Shown here: positions 29,085 to 37,117 of the stretch, one piece after another
Position numbering within the stretch: the first letter of the stretch is position 1
Layout of the letters: the number at the start of each line of letters is the position of its first letter
Source of the DNA: Nemertoderma westbladi
Lineage: Eukaryota > Xenacoelomorpha > Nemertodermatida > Nemertodermatidae
Direction of reading: 5' to 3'
DNA length: 37,117 nt
Assembly: GCA_032718475.1 (NCBI GenBank)
Contig: JAUCBJ010007784.1
Location: forward strand, 1-37,117
Program-made: the position numbers and the translations under genes
The notes under the pieces: model-generated
Database searches by the model: none
What the model saw: the letters and a program-made list of their open reading frames with translations, nothing else
Told to the model about the DNA's origin: nothing

Positions 29085-29776
29085 GACTTCAATGTGGTAC
29101 GCCTGGAAGGCGCCACGTGGGACGTACGAACTATTAAGTACAAATTCAAACTGATGCAAATAATTAAATAAGTGCAATTTATATGTACGTACGTAGTAAT
29201 CAGTAGTTTAGCAATGAAATATACGTTCGAAGTAAGTACTATAGTCATTCAACCTTTCTCAATTAGCTACTGGGACTGGGGGGCTAACTGACTATGGCAC
29301 TATGGACGAGACACCAGACGACTTCACATTTCTTGAGTGCGATGGCACAAAGGGGGAGTGAGATTCGTCAGAAGGGATAGGGTAGACAAAGAGAGGTCGA
29401 GTAGAGGTGATAGTGCAGAGCGCAGAGAGAGTGCGGATGCAATTCAACTGTGTGGGAGGAATAAGAGGCCGAGTGAGGGACAGGGAAGTCCGGGAGTTAG
29501 AGCGGTAGTGAGGAGAAGTAGAGGAGAGTCAGGGTGAGAACAAAGTAGAGTTAAAGTGGCGAAGTGTTGGGGAAACAAAAGTCGTGTGAGGAGCGCACGA
29601 CCGGCCCGACATGGGACGCCAGGCGAACCGGGTAGCGATATCATACCCATAGGGAGCGGCCTGGAAAGCCGGCTCCGAGAGAAAATAGTTCCACCCCACA
29701 CCCGATAATAGATCGGGATCCAGCGGAATTGTAGCGCACTTTTAGGTGGATGCTATCTTCTCACCGGGAAGATAGC
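29085..29776 (+). other. 3' non-coding region of BEL-2
   Basis: Purine-rich DNA with no convincing gene. A 20-codon ATG frame at 29302 (MDETPDDFTF...) and a longer GTG-started frame at 29337-29537 are not supported by any recognisable motif. The hairpin GATGCTATCTTC-tcaccgg-GAAGATAGCATG lies just before the polypurine tract (about 29748-29779). Confidence 0.5.
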
Positions 29777-29787
29777 ATGGGGGGGAG
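29777..29787 (+). other. Polypurine tract of BEL-2
   Basis: ATGGGGGGGAG directly abuts the TGTTAGC start of the 3' LTR, the expected position of the plus-strand primer. It also forms the end of a GAAGATAGCATG hairpin arm. Confidence 0.8.
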
Positions 29788-30315
29788 TGTTAGCTTATTC
29801 AATTCCGCTAACACCCCACAAAGTCAACCGTTAAGCAATATTGGGGGCCACGAGATTGGGTAACCAATAACTCGTGTCACCCCAACAAAATGGGAAGGAG
29901 AAACACAAGGGTCAGGGGCCAAACCCCTAACCGAGAGAGAATAGGTGGAGTGAACGGGAACACTCCAAAGGGCGCCAACAGGGATATTAGCCAATCAGGG
30001 GGGGGAGGATCGGCTAGGTACTGTAGCAAGGCCAAACCGTGCAATACAGTATATCATTAGGTACCAGTAATCATCTCATTCAGTTATCTCAGTGTTATTT
30101 GTGTTACAGTAGCAATAGTTTAGCTAGGGAAGTACCGTGACTTCAATTACCGTTTCCCGCCTTCCGTGTACAACAACATATTATCAGTTATCTATATCTA
30201 TATACCCGAGTATTATACACGACGAATAACGCAAACTCTTTCATCTTTCACACACGGCGGGGACGCGTGAATTGACAAACCGGATAAACCGGGATCCTTC
30301 CTGGATCCCGTCACA
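29788..30315 (+). repeat. 3' LTR of BEL-2 (528 bp)
   Basis: It matches the 5' LTR except for 8 substitutions, a 3-bp deletion and a 5-bp insertion. It starts TGTTAGC and ends GTCACA, followed by the TTAAC duplication. Confidence 0.95.
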
Positions 30316-30320
30316 TTAAC
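30316..30320. repeat. Right target-site duplication TTAAC
   Basis: It is identical to 16064-16068. On the minus strand it lies within GTAAGAGTTAA, the first 11 nt of the host intron. Confidence 0.9.
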
Positions 30321-30326
30321 TCTTAC

Positions 30327-30501
30327 CTTTTATACAAACTTGGTAAGCATATGATGAATAATCGTCTGTATTTATACATCGATATGTTTTTTCATCTACC
30401 AATGCCGCTTCACCATTGTAGTAGTTTTTGTAACAATCAGAGAAACATTCATATACATCTTCCTGACAGCAGCAGCCTGTTCTAGAAGTTCGTACATCAT
30501 T
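30327..30501 (-). CDS. Second exon of the Ig-domain host gene
   Basis: This 175-nt exon is flanked on the minus strand by TTCTTCACAG and a GTAAGA donor. It enters in phase 0, as the first exon requires, and leaves one base (G), as the exon at 9141-9311 requires. It encodes 58 residues with nine cysteines, including a CCC run. TYRCINTDDYSSYAYQVCIK carries the Y-x-C of an Ig F strand followed by a G-strand-like end. The exon therefore completes the Ig domain begun in exon 1. The extra cysteines suggest additional disulfides. The intron after it holds BEL-2 from its 12th nucleotide onward. Confidence 0.72.
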
Positions 30502-31357
30502 CTGTGAAGAAAATATAATAGAAAATGCTACGTGTTATTTAAATATAATACTCGTAAGCACCAGTGCAGTAGGTGCAGTATTATAAGAAATACAAGATAA
30601 TAATGTTTGGGGGGAGGGAAGGATGTAGACACCATTTGGGTCACATTTAATAATAAAATTATCGAATGATTAATTAAATGTAAAATTTTATTGGAAATCC
30701 AAAATTATCGTGGTTCTTCATTATCTTGTTTTGTTCTGTAGATATCTACGTTTTAAGAATGGTTACTCTGATGATTTTTGCCTTCTGTGGTGGACAAATT
30801 TACATAAGAGTGATAGAATTCGATTGTTCCATTCAGGAACAGATCCTTGGCTATCAACTGCCAGATGCTCATTTATAACCCATATCATCAAGGTTATAAT
30901 TATATGTGCTGAGATGTGTGACTGTCATCCTTACTCTACTGCCTGACTAGAGTAGGCCTATTGTTAGCCAGAAGCCTAAAAAGTCAGGAAACAACTTCTA
31001 CTAGTCCGAGCGAGCTTGGACAGTAGAAATGAGATCCTTCCAGGCTTCCAGATTCTCCAGAGCAATTTCGATTCTCCCACCACCATTATTAACCCTTCCA
31101 AGTTGGTCTATAAATGTCATAGCCTGTCGTACACGGTTATGCTTTCCATGTGTTGGTTGCCAGAAATGTAGATCCGGTACGACCTCATGTTTACTTCCCC
31201 AGCAGAGACCACGGAATCTTAATCTGCGTTCACGGAGAGTGTTTGATACATTTGGTATTATGACATTGGAAAAAATGTACATATTTTTTCAAAGTAAGAA
31301 ATTGCTGTTGAAGTAACATTTATTGGCACCTAAACCGGCATTTCATTAGAAACTCAC
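30502..31357. other. First intron of the Ig gene, containing a LINE remnant
   Basis: Runs from donor GTGAGT (minus strand, 31352-31357) to acceptor TTCACAG (30502-30508). Apart from the LINE tail at 31001-31282, it is AT-rich with no other gene; the plus-strand frame at 30710-30946 has no recognisable domain. Confidence 0.6.
31001..31282 (-). pseudogene. LINE (RTE/jockey-like) ORF2 C-terminal tail
   Basis: The minus frame reads NTLRERRLRFRGLCWGS, then LHFWQPTHGKHNRVRQAMTF, IDQLGRVN and LENLEAWKDLI. This matches the C-terminal pattern R-R-L-R-F-x-G-H-x2-R...W-x-P-x-H-G-x-R...x-T-[FY]-x-D-x-L...W of animal non-LTR retrotransposon ORF2 proteins. Only about 90 codons remain, consistent with a 5'-truncated insertion. 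It sits in the first intron in the same orientation as the gene. Confidence 0.7.
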
Positions 31358-31597
31358 CTTATACCATACTATATTGCTGCCATTTAAAGGACATTGAAGT
31401 TTAATTTCTCCATTCTTATAAAAAATTTTATATGGCTTATCAGTTGTTCGGTTCTTAGATAAATCGTCGGTGATATTGTCGAATAATCCCGAGTAATTTT
31501 CGCAGTTATCGCAGTCACAAGATGTCCCGCTGGTAGCCAACACTCCGCAAATCAGGAAATATATTAATATATGATAAATATTATCGTTGGAAATCAT
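31358..31597 (-). CDS. First coding exon of an Ig-domain secreted or membrane protein
   Basis: A minus-strand ATG at 31597 opens 80 codons ending TGG TAT AAG, followed by a GTGAGT donor (phase 0). Residues 1-26 form a typical signal peptide: hydrophobic IYHILIYFLICGVLA, then TSG before the cysteine-rich CDCDNC. GEIKLQCPLNGSNIVWYK is an Ig B strand with its cysteine and a C strand with the conserved tryptophan. Four N-glycosylation sequons (NYS, NIT, NRT, NGS) support an extracellular protein. An in-frame upstream ATG at 31663 would add 22 residues before the hydrophobic core; the inner ATG gives a better signal peptide. Together with the exon at 30327-30501 it forms one Ig domain. Family and ligand are unknown. 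Confidence 0.72.
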
Positions 31598-31863
31598 ATT
31601 GCTAATCCAAATGTTGAAATACCTGAGATACCGGAGCGGAGAATTATGTAAGTAATTAAACATTTATTGATTTTATATCATCTATTATCTATTTTATATC
31701 TTCTTTTTGATTTAGTCTCGATGTCTTAAAGTTTTGTTAAATATTGAGTTTGTTGAATAGCGATCCAAATCAAGATTCTAAATGAAGAATAACTCACTAA
31801 TACAGAAAGCTTAATGAATTATTATTATATTTACAGCAATAAATAATTTATATAATTAATTAT
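31598..31863. other. Upstream region of the Ig gene
   Basis: AT-rich; probably holds the 5' UTR and promoter of the minus-strand gene. No TATA box or initiator could be chosen with confidence. Confidence 0.3.
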
Positions 31864-32875
31864 ACTAGAGACGGGCCTAGCGGCCCGTGAAGCAAGTCGT
31901 AGGCGACAGTAGGAGTCAAGTAAAGGAGTCAAGTTTGTTCTGTCTGATAATAAATTAGTGTGAGGGTAGTCCCGGTGGTGTACGAGAAATTTTCTAGACA
32001 ACTTCAAACTATAATTATTATGTTGTAATCATCTAATGATTTATAAAAGCTGTTGTTATTATAGAAGATAAGAGAGCAGTTAGCGAAATGATTATTTTAT
32101 TCTATCGGATAGAGTAGTCGGAGTCTCAGAGAGGAGTCGAGGTGTCAATTGATTAATAATAATAACAGCAGTTGTCATGAATTCAATACAATCGCGCACA
32201 AGAAGTGCTAAGAGAAATTCGTTCTTATTTTTGTAATAAATAAAACAAGTTGAGATGTTTCAATGTAAACCGCGTTTAACAATTTACACTGTTCAATGTA
32301 AACCACGATATTCGATATTAATTAAATACAACAATTATATTATTATTATAACAGATTTATATACAGTATTTCAAACTATAATGTTAGCCTTACGGAGAAT
32401 CATTATGAGGCTGATTAAACATTCAGTCTTATAAGCATACAGCCTTGCACGCCAATTAATTAACGTAACAGAGTGAGTAACCTTGTAGATTTTCCCTTAG
32501 GATGCATTGGGAAGAGTTATTCAGCTGAGACTGTAATAGCCAGCTAAACCAGTTAATGTTTGTTTACTGTTCGGGTTGTAGAGTAGAGTGATAATACTTT
32601 GCACACAGAAAGGAACTTCATTCACAGAATGCATTGAATGCATTACCAAGCCATCTCTATACATTTTTCATGAGTGCCAGCTTGTGTTTTTATTTTTATC
32701 TTTACGCCTATCTGCAATTTTCGTATTTTGGGGCTATTTTTCGAAATTTGAAAGTTGAGATGTTTCAATTTAAACCGTGATTTCACAAGTACCCATAGAA
32801 ATATATTTTTATTGTCCATGCAAAATTTCATCAAAATCGTTATCGCCGTTTTTGCTCTAGGTCAGTAGCCAGTAG
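31864..32875. repeat. Probable dispersed repeat, family not identified
   Basis: One end has ACTAGAGACGGGCCTAGCGG with a perfect 7-bp stem (ACGGGCC-TAGC-GGCCCGT, 31871-31888). The other end has AAATTTCATCAAAATCGTTA followed by TCGCCGTTTTTGCTC. End motifs of this kind (ACTAG plus a GGGC/GCCC hairpin, and TTTCATCAAAATCG) recur in interspersed repeats of many invertebrates. After it, CAGTAG trinucleotide-like repeats run to a T-tract at 32911. No coding capacity. Confidence 0.4.
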
Positions 32876-33689
32876 CCACCAGTAGTCAGTAGTCAGTAGC
32901 TTTTTTTTTTACAATAATCAAATAACAGACATAATTATTATCCAATTTATACTCAAATCAAGTAAAAGTTTCAGTATAATTAATTACATGTATTATGCGT
33001 CATAAACTTACTACATATAGATGTTACACATACATGATTTTCCTAAATTGGCAAACACATTGTCTAAAGTACAATTGTAATCGTTCTGAAATGTTGTTTT
33101 AAATTCTTAGCTAGGCCTGCCTGCATATCATAAGTAAATAATCACATAAATGTAACAGAGCAAAAGTCGAAGTGTCTGTTGTTAGTCAAAGTATGGGAAA
33201 AACATATAGAGATGATGTTAGGGGTATCTCTGTTTAATATAGAAAGTTAAGACTAAGGCCGGATATGTTCATAATAATAGGTTCTATATTCAAAGCTTTT
33301 CATGGCCATTATCAGTAGGAATACAAACGAATATGGTCAAATAAGAACCAAATATAGTATATCTATAATGTATTACAAATATATTACTTGCATGTACTAT
33401 CAACAAACACTACATTTTAATCTCAACTTTGAGTGCAGCTAAGGTACAAACAAGCTTGATTATTTCAATTTGAATTTTCCTATCTCTATTACCAATAAAA
33501 GCAGTACAAATGTGCACTCGGTAGTCCTATAGTACAAAAATATTTACTATTAGTTTAAATTTTTTTATTGAAAGAGTTTCTGTTACACAGCCTTCAAAAT
33601 TGGTCTCCATTGTACAGTACATTGCTTCAAAGCTATGTTAGGTTTTACCGTTAGGTTAGTTTTGACCGAAGCTAAAATTGCCAGAACTA
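32876..33689. other. Intergenic AT-rich DNA, nothing recognised
   Basis: No ORF, RNA gene or repeat boundary could be supported here beyond the short CAGTAG-like tract and T-run at its left end. Confidence 0.5.
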
Positions 33690-34275
33690 ATGGTGGCCCT
33701 GAACCGCCACTACAAGAAAACAAATAAATCTAAAGCAAAACAACTCGTCTGGACGAGATGTTGTATGTGAACAACTCGTCCGGACGAGATGTTGTATGTG
33801 AACAACTCGTCCGGACGAGATGTTGTATGTGAACAACTCGTCCGGACGAGATGTTGTATGTGAACAACTCGTCCGGACGAGATGTTGTATGTGAACAACT
33901 CGTCCGGACGAGATGTTGTATGTGAACAACTCGTCCGGACGAGATGTTGTATGTGAACAACTCGTCCGGACGAGATGTTGTATGTGAACAACTCGTCCGG
34001 ACGAGATGTTGTATGTGAACAACTCGTCCGGACGAGATGTTGTATGTGAGCAACTCGTCCGGACGAGATGTTGTATGTGAACAAACTCGTCCTGACGAGA
34101 TGTTGTAGCAAGAACTCGTCCGGACAAGTTGTTGTAGCAACATCAACAACTCGTCCGGACGAGATGTTGTATGTGAACAACTCGTCCGGACGAGTGTTGT
34201 ATACCACATCTCGTCTGGACAAGTTGTTTTACTTTAGATAATTTTTTTCTTGCAGTGGCGGTTCAGGGCCACCAT
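33690..34275. mobile_element. Non-autonomous inverted-repeat element (MITE-like) filled with a palindromic satellite
   Basis: The two ends are inverted copies: ATGGTGGCCCTGAACCGCCA... on the left and its complement ending ...GGGCCACCAT on the right. The similarity continues inward for about 60 bp through ACAAGAAAA and TCTAAAG-AAAACAAC. The interior is a tandem array. No transposase is present and I could not identify a clear target duplication, so the superfamily is open. All three reading frames of the array stay open only because the 31-bp repeat lacks stops. Confidence 0.8.
33741..34215. repeat. Tandem 31-bp repeat with a 14-bp palindromic core, about 16 copies
   Basis: The unit contains CTCGTCCGGACGAG, a perfect palindrome, followed by ATGTTGTATGTGAACAA. 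Copies from about 33772 to 34080 are almost identical; both edges hold diverged or shorter units. Half of each unit (CAACTCGTC) is also shared with the inner edges of the terminal repeats, suggesting the array grew from the inner end of the inverted repeat. Confidence 0.9.
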
Positions 34276-35155
34276 ACACAAACGGCTTAAAATACTTCCT
34301 TACATGAACAATGCTGTGATTTCTACAATTATTGATAAATGGAAACAGGTTTTCTGAACAGAGTTTCACTCAAGTGAACACATATTTGTGTAAATAAGGT
34401 ACATGTATCCATTAAATATATAAAAGAAAATTGTACTTTTAGATTACGGGATGTGGTTTTCATCCCACGCAAATTAATTATCATTGTAGCCATTCGGCCT
34501 GCTCTATGGTGTAATTCCGCAGACTCAGGAAGCAAATCAGTGGCCTTGAGCAACCTGGCAGGGAGGATAAGTAACTGACTACCGTGTCTGCCCAAAATAT
34601 CAGGTTTCCATATCACAAGATCGTGAACATGCTTACCTTTTACGTTATGACCGCCTAACTTTTGTGTGGCTTATGCTGGGTTTTGCTAATGAGGTGTCGT
34701 CACCTTTATTTCAGAACACATTGCTTACAGTATGCATGACTAGCGATTGCAACATAGTGTTTTCCAACATTCCAATCGGCGTAACTGTAATATTGATATC
34801 TGTATCATATTGATAACTGTAAATATTTACACATTTTTTTCATATATTATTTGCTATACTGGGACGCACTGTAGTTTCAATTTCACAGTGGTAAGCCTAG
34901 AAAGCGAGACAGTTTCCTGACTTATTCCGAAGGAGAAAAAAATAATATTTGAGTGTTAATTCGGAGTAATTGTTTTGTTCCTGTTTTCAGGTAACTGCCA
35001 AGAAAAGGATGCTTAGTTTTATGTTTCATTGTGCATAATATCGATGCCTTAATCCTATTAGTTCTTTGTGGGTTGCCCATAACGTACTATAAGTATTTCA
35101 TTTTTATCGTTGTTTTTTGGGGGTTTAATGATAAACCGAATCACATGGAATAGAT
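34276..35155. other. Intergenic DNA, nothing recognised
   Basis: AT-rich. The minus-strand frame at 34329-34616 has some LINE-like feel (ELHHRAGRMATMIINLRG) but no diagnostic motif, so no gene is called. Confidence 0.4.
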
Positions 35156-36701
35156 TTAACCCTATTAAACCCGGGGGGGGGGGGGTCAATATGACCCCCC
35201 CGTGGTTTTTTATTATAATTCTGAAACAAACGCAGTTGGGAATCTGAAATTTTATGACTTTTCCTAAAAAACTATTGTCTTCCTAGTAGTGAAAACTGTT
35301 TTCAAAAATATTGGGTAGTTTTCGAGTTATAGCACCATTTTTTAACCCTACTTTTGGCACTTTTTTTTGAGACTTTTTTGAAAATTACTTCCTGAAATAT
35401 GATTTGTAACATCTATATTTTTGATTTACACCGGTTTTTTGTTGTTAGCAATTGGGTGGAATTCATATATATTAATTTAGAAATTTAAAAGTTATTTTTT
35501 TCGGCGGGTGCCAAATTTTGGTGCAAGCACCAAATTTTGAAATATGTCAATTATGTAAATTGATTGTTTGAAACTTGTTTTTTACGCAATTGGGGTTTTT
35601 AGGGGTTCTGGTCTCGATGGAATATATACGAGTTGCACAAAGCGTATCAAACTTGTATTTTTTGGTGCTGTGTGAAAATTTTGGTGCTAGCACGAAATTT
35701 TGAAATTCCATTCAATAGATAAAATTGCTTGTGACAATTTATTTCTTTCGTTTTAGAGGTTTATGGCTGTTCTGAATTCAATGGAATATATAATTATCGA
35801 ACTAGACATCTCAAACTTGTATTTTTCGGAAGTGGGTGCAAAATTTGGTGCTAGCACCAAATTTTGAAAACCATATCAAATTTATCAATTGATTGCGTCA
35901 TTTTGTTTCTTGCGTTATACGGGTTTGTGAGGGTTCTGAATTCAATGGAATCAGTAAAAATTTCATAAGAGTTTTCAAACTTGTATTTTTCGCCGGTGGG
36001 TGAAAATTGTTGTGCCAGCACAATATTTTTGAAAATTAGCAAATTGTTCAGGAGATAGTATCATCTTGTTTCTTGTGTTATACGGGATTCTGAGGGTCCT
36101 GAATCCGATGGAATCAATAAAAACAGCACTGGACATAGCAGACTTGTACTTTTTGGGGATGGGTACGAAATTTGGTGCCTAGCACCATAATTTGCAAAAT
36201 TACGCCGAAAAATACAAGTAGCAATCATCTGGCATATTAGAAATGTATTCCATTAGAATCAGCGCCCTAGAAAACCTGAAAAATGTGAATTAAAAATTTT
36301 GTGTTCTATCTGAAAAGTGCTGGTTATTTGTTTTTTTCATTTTTTTCGTCCGCAGAGAGGACTAAACAAAACAGCAATTTATAGTAATCATATCATTTTT
36401 AACTATTTTCCAATGTATTTTGCGCCCCAGAAAACCTGTATTGAAAAACAATTAGCCGAAAAATGTAACTTTCAAATTTTGTGAAAATTGTGCACTACTT
36501 GTAATTTTGGTGCTGCAATATAACCACCCCAGTACATTTTTTCGAAATTTTTTTTTTCGGTCTGATCCAGACCTAATGATACCTACGTACAAACAAAAAA
36601 TCAGACGTTTTCGTAAAAATTTGTAGATTTTAGAGGGGGGTCAATATGACCACCCCCCCGTATTTGTACAACATTTTATAGCACGGTACTAATAGGGTTA
36701 A
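35156..36701. mobile_element. piggyBac-like non-autonomous element with TTAA target duplications
   Basis: Exact TTAA copies (35156-35159 and 36698-36701) flank inverted termini CCCTATTA...TAATAGGG, the arrangement produced by piggyBac transposases. Next to each end is a subterminal GGGGGGTCAATATGACC-type motif, near-palindromic, at 35171-35201 and 36636-36658. The interior has no transposase; instead it carries diverged tandem repeats of about 163 bp. It would need a transposase supplied elsewhere. Confidence 0.8.
35470..36200. repeat. About five diverged tandem repeats, period about 163 bp, inside the piggyBac-like element
   Basis: The inverted repeat TTGGTGCTAGCACCAA or a variant starts at 35518, 35681, 35845, 36010 and 36172. 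Each copy also carries AACTTGTATTTTT and a TTCAATGGAAT-like segment. The palindrome is better conserved than the rest of the unit. Confidence 0.8.
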
Positions 36702-37117
36702 AAGGAGGATATATGTCATTTTATTTCATCATAAAACGATTTTTCTTGTTGATCCAGTTTGTGCTATCATTTCATATTAGATAAGACAAATAAAATTCAC
36801 ATACAATATCTGCTCTATTGCTGCCATTTCATCCATAAATCTCTTAAAATGGATTCGTCAACTCATACATGATAGCTTCATCATTGTATAATAAAACACA
36901 GCTTTCTTCCTCATGTTAAAATATGTTATCTATCTATTATCGGTATGCTGTAATGAAGTTGCATAAAAGAATACGATTCCTTATCGAAAAAAAGAGGCGT
37001 TTCAAGGAAGTTTACGGCCGTCCACCATTTTTATTCTCTTCATAATTCTTTATTCTCTTATTCCGCAGGGCAATTTTTCAACAATTTTCAGCAACAATTT
37101 CATCGGGAATCATGAAC
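36702..37117. other. Intergenic AT-rich DNA, nothing recognised
   Basis: No ORF, repeat or RNA gene is supported in the last 416 bases. Confidence 0.5.

Larger units (their letters stand above)
16069..30315 (+). mobile_element. Giant BEL/Pao retrotransposon (BEL-2) with a downstream third ORF
   Basis: The element is 14,247 bp between perfect TTAAC duplications, about twice the usual size for BEL/Pao. Order: 5' LTR, very long gag with coiled coil and amino-acid repeats, DUF1759 capsid region, zinc knuckle, protease, reverse transcriptase (YVDD), RNase H, integrase, palindromic minisatellite, third ORF with zinc knuckles, polypurine tract, 3' LTR. The LTRs differ by 8 substitutions and 2 indels by my alignment. 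Gag-pol has several frameshifts and stops, so this copy is probably inactive or the assembly contains indel errors. It lies antisense to the Ig gene, within its intron. Confidence 0.93.

Noticed and set aside
29302-29537. Small ORFs in the 3' region of BEL-2
   Set aside because: The ATG frame ends after about 20 codons, and the longer frame starts at GTG and is low-complexity Arg/Glu/Ser.
34080-34110. Hammerhead-like CTGACGAGA
   Set aside because: One diverged repeat copy reads CCTGACGAGATG, but the required GAAA and pairing stems are absent.
33741-34215. CRISPR-like array of 31-bp repeats
   Set aside because: The repeats are contiguous with no unique spacers, the genome is eukaryotic, and the array sits between terminal inverted repeats.
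33687-34222. Three overlapping minus-strand ORFs of 146-170 codons
   Set aside because: They are translations of the tandem 31-bp repeat in three frames. Openness comes from the repeat lacking stops, not from coding constraint.

Overview
The window looks like AT-rich genomic DNA from an invertebrate animal. The host gene has introns with GT/AG boundaries. The repeats are animal types: BEL/Pao and Ty3/Gypsy LTR retrotransposons, LINE tails, and a piggyBac-type element with TTAA target duplications. The species cannot be named from the sequence; a mollusc or cnidarian-like genome would fit. No prokaryotic features were seen.

Layout from left to right. (1) 1-5337, minus strand: a BEL/Pao element with a 983-codon gag, an in-frame TAG, then nucleocapsid and protease. 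Reverse transcriptase and integrase have been removed by internal deletion. A repeat-rich leader/LTR-like stretch follows to about 9110. (2) 9141-9311, 30327-30501 and 31358-31597, minus strand: three phase-compatible exons of a secreted or membrane Ig-domain gene with a signal peptide. The 21 kb intron between the second and third exons is almost entirely two LTR retrotransposons. (3) 11486-15996, minus strand: a young, apparently intact Ty3/Gypsy element with 259-bp LTRs that differ at two sites. It has a textbook -1 frameshift signal (GGGAAAC, 6-nt spacer, stem-loop) between gag and pol. (4) 16069-30315, plus strand: a very large (14.2 kb) BEL/Pao element with 526/528-bp LTRs and a perfect 5-bp target duplication (TTAAC). 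Its gag-pol carries several frameshifts and stops. After pol come a palindromic minisatellite and a long third ORF of about 758 codons. (5) 31.0-37.1 kb: a LINE tail, a dispersed repeat, an inverted-repeat element built of palindromic 31-mers, and a piggyBac-like non-autonomous element with about five 163-bp internal repeats.

The most interesting item is the third ORF of the large BEL element (26519-28795). Its N-terminal half reads like a DEDD-superfamily 3'-5' exonuclease, with a D-x-E strand, a K-V-G-x5-D motif and the intervening LFDL strand. Its C-terminal part has three CCHC zinc knuckles. I know of no BEL/Pao element with an exonuclease-nucleocapsid protein encoded downstream of integrase. 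It is also the longest undamaged frame of that element, while gag and pol are broken several times. The assignment is by eye and needs a profile search.

The Ig gene and the transposons share the region physically but not functionally. The large BEL element starts 11 nt into an intron, just beyond an intact splice donor.
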